This document shows, piece by piece, positions 37,594 to 40,149 of a stretch of DNA of 40,149 bases (positions within the stretch are counted from its first letter, which is position 1; the number at the start of each line of letters is the position of its first letter). The translations under genes and the position numbers were made by a program. Under the pieces are notes generated by a model. The model saw only the letters and a list, made by a program, of their open reading frames with translations. It was not told the origin of the DNA and did no database searches. This stretch comes from an uncultured Pirellulaceae bacterium (GTDB lineage Bacteria > Planctomycetota > Planctomycetia > Pirellulales > Pirellulaceae): positions 1 through 40,149 of the forward strand of contig CALKXO010000258.1 of the NCBI GenBank assembly GCA_938003615.1, written 5' to 3'.

Positions 37594-39851
37594 CTTTTCA
37601 CGTGCTGCGCAACGATCTGAAACAGATCATCTAAGTCTAGTGGTTTGACTAGATGGTGATCAAATCCGGCAGCCATGATGGCCTGATGTTCGTGGTCCTG
37701 GCCATAACCCGTCAGCGCAACAAATAGCGTGTCGTTCAAATCTTCGTGTTGTCGTAGTTCTTTGACCAAACTCATTCCGTCCATGCGTGGCAAACCAATA
37801 TCGATCAGGGCTATATCGGGACGCAGCAAAGGTAGTTTTATCGCAGCCGTTTCGCCATCGGAAAAAGTCTGCACTTCAAAATTGCGAGCCGAGAGTGCAA
37901 GTGAAAGTGCAACCCGAGAATCGTCGTTATCTTCCACCAGAACCAACTGACGAAGCGTAGGGCTGGTTGGTTGGTTTGACTCAGGTTTTTGACCGGGACG
38001 TGCGCGAGGAAGACAAACTTCAAAATCACTACCGCCTTGGTTGCCGGGGCTTACAACTCTTACTTTGCCATAGTGCGCTTCAACAATTCGCTTGACCAAA
38101 TACAAACCAATTCCAAGACCACCGGTGGAGCGATCAAGTTCAGGGTCCTCTTGAAAGAACATCTCGAAAATACTTCGTTGCGACTCTGACCTGATGCCCT
38201 GCCCTTGATCGGAAACAACCGTCACGAAATCGCCTGATTTCGGATCGATCCGACAAGTAAGTGTGGTGGTTGTATTGGATGGTGAGTACTTGGAAGCGTT
38301 GTCTAGCAAATTGGTGAACACTTGGTGCAGGCGCACCTCATCGCCGCTAATCATGAACTCGGCGACCTCGAAATGAACGACTAGACGTTGCCTTTTTTCT
38401 GCGAAACGCGGGACGCTGACTTCGGCGATTTCGCGGATCAGCTTAACAAGACAAACTTGTGTGTCTTCAAACAGAATTTCGTTGGAACTGATGCGGTTGA
38501 CATTTAGCAAATCCTTAAGCAGACGTGAGATGATATTGGTCTGCCGCGCGATAATGCCGATGGAGTTTTGGTGGTCTTCGGGAAGTTTGATCGTTTCGTC
38601 AGCTTGACGCTGGAAAATATCTAGAGCGTATTTGATTGCCGAAACCGGATTTCGCAGTTCATGCGACAACATCGATAAAAACGAATCTCGGTGCCTGACT
38701 TGTTCGGCGGCCAGTATCTCGGCCGTTTTAAGTTGGTTGATGTTCGCGATGGTGCCCGCGAGATAAATAACTTCTCCATTGGCATCTAATTCTGATCGTC
38801 CAATGGATCTAAGCCAGCGGTACTCGCCGGAGCGATCCTTCATGCGGAATTCATTGACGTAGAGCGTGCCTGCGCGCAGATTCAGTTGACGATTTCGCAG
38901 TACCCCAGGTAAATCATCCGGATGAATATTCTTAAACGTCAACGATTCCGAGTTCGCGAGATGTCCGGCAGGCAACTGCAACAGTTTTTCAATGTGCTCC
39001 GTCAGAAGCCAATCGTCACGATCTGGATCGACTTCCCAGATGCCTACCATTTGCCCTTGGAGGGCCAAGTCTACATTGCGTTCCCGGCGACGGAGACGCT
39101 GCCGTCCCAATTCCAACTCGGCTTCATCGAAGTTCAGGCAGTAGACACCATTGATGTCTTGAGGATTCTTGGCTCGATCGGGAATCAGATAAACCATGAC
39201 ATTGGTTATGCTGCCATTACGGTCAATAAACTTCTCGCGGTATCTGACAAAGTTACCAGCAAAAGCTCGGTCGATATGTGGCTTTCCAGACTTCCACAGA
39301 TCCTTGCCTACGATATCGGCTAGGCTGACGCCTTTCAAATCACCTTCGGCACGGTAGTCTTCTTGAAATCGACGGTTGGCGTAGGTAATCGCATAGTCGC
39401 GGTTAACCAAGCAGATTCTTCCGGGAGCACTGGCCAAGATCAAAGACAGCGCCTGTTGGCTGGCGCGTTTCCCGGTCACTTCGTTGGAAAGGCAATAGAA
39501 ACCTTTGCTTTTCTTTTGACCGGTTGAGTCTGGAGTTGACTCAAAAAACGGTACCAGCCGAGTCGCAAGAACCACGGACCGTTGGCCGACGCAAAACTCG
39601 GCTTCGTAATTGACCGTTTCTCCGCTGATTGCATCGACGAAACTGTCGAGCGAATTCTCAAAACCTTCGGCCCCCATGATTTCCTTGACGGGTTTCCCGA
39701 TCAGGTCGTCCGGCCGTTTGTTCCACTGATCAGCGTAGGCTTCATTGGCGTACAGAAAAACAAAATCATTGCTGATGGCCGCAAAGCATGCCGTTGTTGC
39801 GGCAAGCATCTCTCGGAAACGATTTTCAGATTCAAAAGGTTCGTGAGGCAC
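37590..39851 (-). CDS. Hybrid PAS histidine kinase / response regulator
   Basis: PAS-like domains; FLSMLSHELRNPVSAIKYALDIF (HisKA); FTNLLDNASKYSP and GLGIGLYLVKRIVEAHYG (HATPase); C-terminal receiver LVLVEDNDDSRVAL...PDIALIDIGLPRMDG...FVALTGYG...FDHHLVKPLD. Confidence 0.95.
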   Translation of the reverse strand: MPHEPFESENRFREMLAATTACFAAISNDFVFLYANEAYADQWNKRPDDLIGKPVKEIMGAEGFENSLDSFVDAISGETVNYEAEFCVGQRSVVLATRLVPFFESTPDSTGQKKSKGFYCLSNEVTGKRASQQALSLILASAPGRICLVNRDYAITYANRRFQEDYRAEGDLKGVSLADIVGKDLWKSGKPHIDRAFAGNFVRYREKFIDRNGSITNVMVYLIPDRAKNPQDINGVYCLNFDEAELELGRQRLRRRERNVDLALQGQMVGIWEVDPDRDDWLLTEHIEKLLQLPAGHLANSESLTFKNIHPDDLPGVLRNRQLNLRAGTLYVNEFRMKDRSGEYRWLRSIGRSELDANGEVIYLAGTIANINQLKTAEILAAEQVRHRDSFLSMLSHELRNPVSAIKYALDIFQRQADETIKLPEDHQNSIGIIARQTNIISRLLKDLLNVNRISSNEILFEDTQVCLVKLIREIAEVSVPRFAEKRQRLVVHFEVAEFMISGDEVRLHQVFTNLLDNASKYSPSNTTTTLTCRIDPKSGDFVTVVSDQGQGIRSESQRSIFEMFFQEDPELDRSTGGLGIGLYLVKRIVEAHYGKVRVVSPGNQGGSDFEVCLPRARPGQKPESNQPTSPTLRQLVLVEDNDDSRVALSLALSARNFEVQTFSDGETAAIKLPLLRPDIALIDIGLPRMDGMSLVKELRQHEDLNDTLFVALTGYGQDHEHQAIMAAGFDHHLVKPLDLDDLFQIVAQHVKS

Positions 39852-39927
39852 TCGGGTCTACTTTAAATTCACTTAGAGAAAATTCACTTAACGTGATTTG
39901 GGGCTGGACGCGTGACGTCCGGTCTGG

Positions 39928-40149
39928 CTACAGCGACGAATAGGCCGTCGGTTTGAGGAACCAGTTTCGGATTTTGGATACGGTATCCTTATATTGCGGC
40001 AAGCCCTTCATCCCCTTCCATCGCGCGGAATCAAGAAACGCCTTGAAGTGATTCTTGTGTTCTTCCTCGTTCTTGGCCCACAACATATAGACAAGATTGG
40101 GCATGTCGGCCCCAACAATGGTCTCGCCAAAAAATACGGGTCCCAATTC
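39928..40149 (-). CDS. NIPSNAP family protein, C-terminal part (gene continues past the right edge)
   Basis: GPVFFGETIVGADMPNLVYMLWAKNEEEHKNHFKAFLDSARWKGMKGLPQYKDTVSKI matches NIPSNAP C-terminal pattern. Confidence 0.8.
   Translation of the reverse strand, partial: ELGPVFFGETIVGADMPNLVYMLWAKNEEEHKNHFKAFLDSARWKGMKGLPQYKDTVSKIRNWFLKPTAYSSL

Noticed and set aside
1-40149. CRISPR arrays, insertion sequences, prophage genes, rRNA
   Set aside because: No regularly spaced repeats, transposase, integrase, phage structural or rRNA sequences were recognised.

Overview
The window is a chromosomal segment that looks planctomycete (sulfatases, DUF1501 and PSD1-type cytochrome/DUF1549/DUF1553 proteins, giant TPR and ExbBD-linked proteins). 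Most genes are on the minus strand. From left to right: (i) a sulfatase / DUF1501 / PSD1 cluster with one intact sulfatase, one cut by the window edge and three decayed sulfatase remnants; (ii) tRNA-Arg(TCT); (iii) a polyprenyl glycosylphosphotransferase and pdxA; (iv) an apparent envelope energy-transduction operon: 1125-aa TPR protein, ExbB/TolQ, ExbD/TolR, and a 1315-aa protein with a TonB-like N-terminus and a terpenoid-cyclase-like C-terminus; (v) a DUF4105-like gene with an in-frame stop, rnhA and recG; (vi) a small island between recG and trpA carrying an AvcD/DCD-type anti-phage deaminase split by a frameshift and apparent internal deletion, plus a small coupled ORF; (vii) trpA, trpB, mutM; (viii) a histidine kinase, a GT2-like glycosyltransferase behind a highly structured leader, a DUF2927-like protein and a radical SAM protein; (ix) decayed genes, a ROK kinase, a hybrid histidine kinase and the end of a NIPSNAP-like gene. 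The best leads are the deaminase island, the ExbBD/TonB-like/toroid operon, the structured leader before the glycosyltransferase, and a recurring pattern of genes whose two ends survive while the middle is missing. All family calls come from reading motifs by eye; no database search was run.
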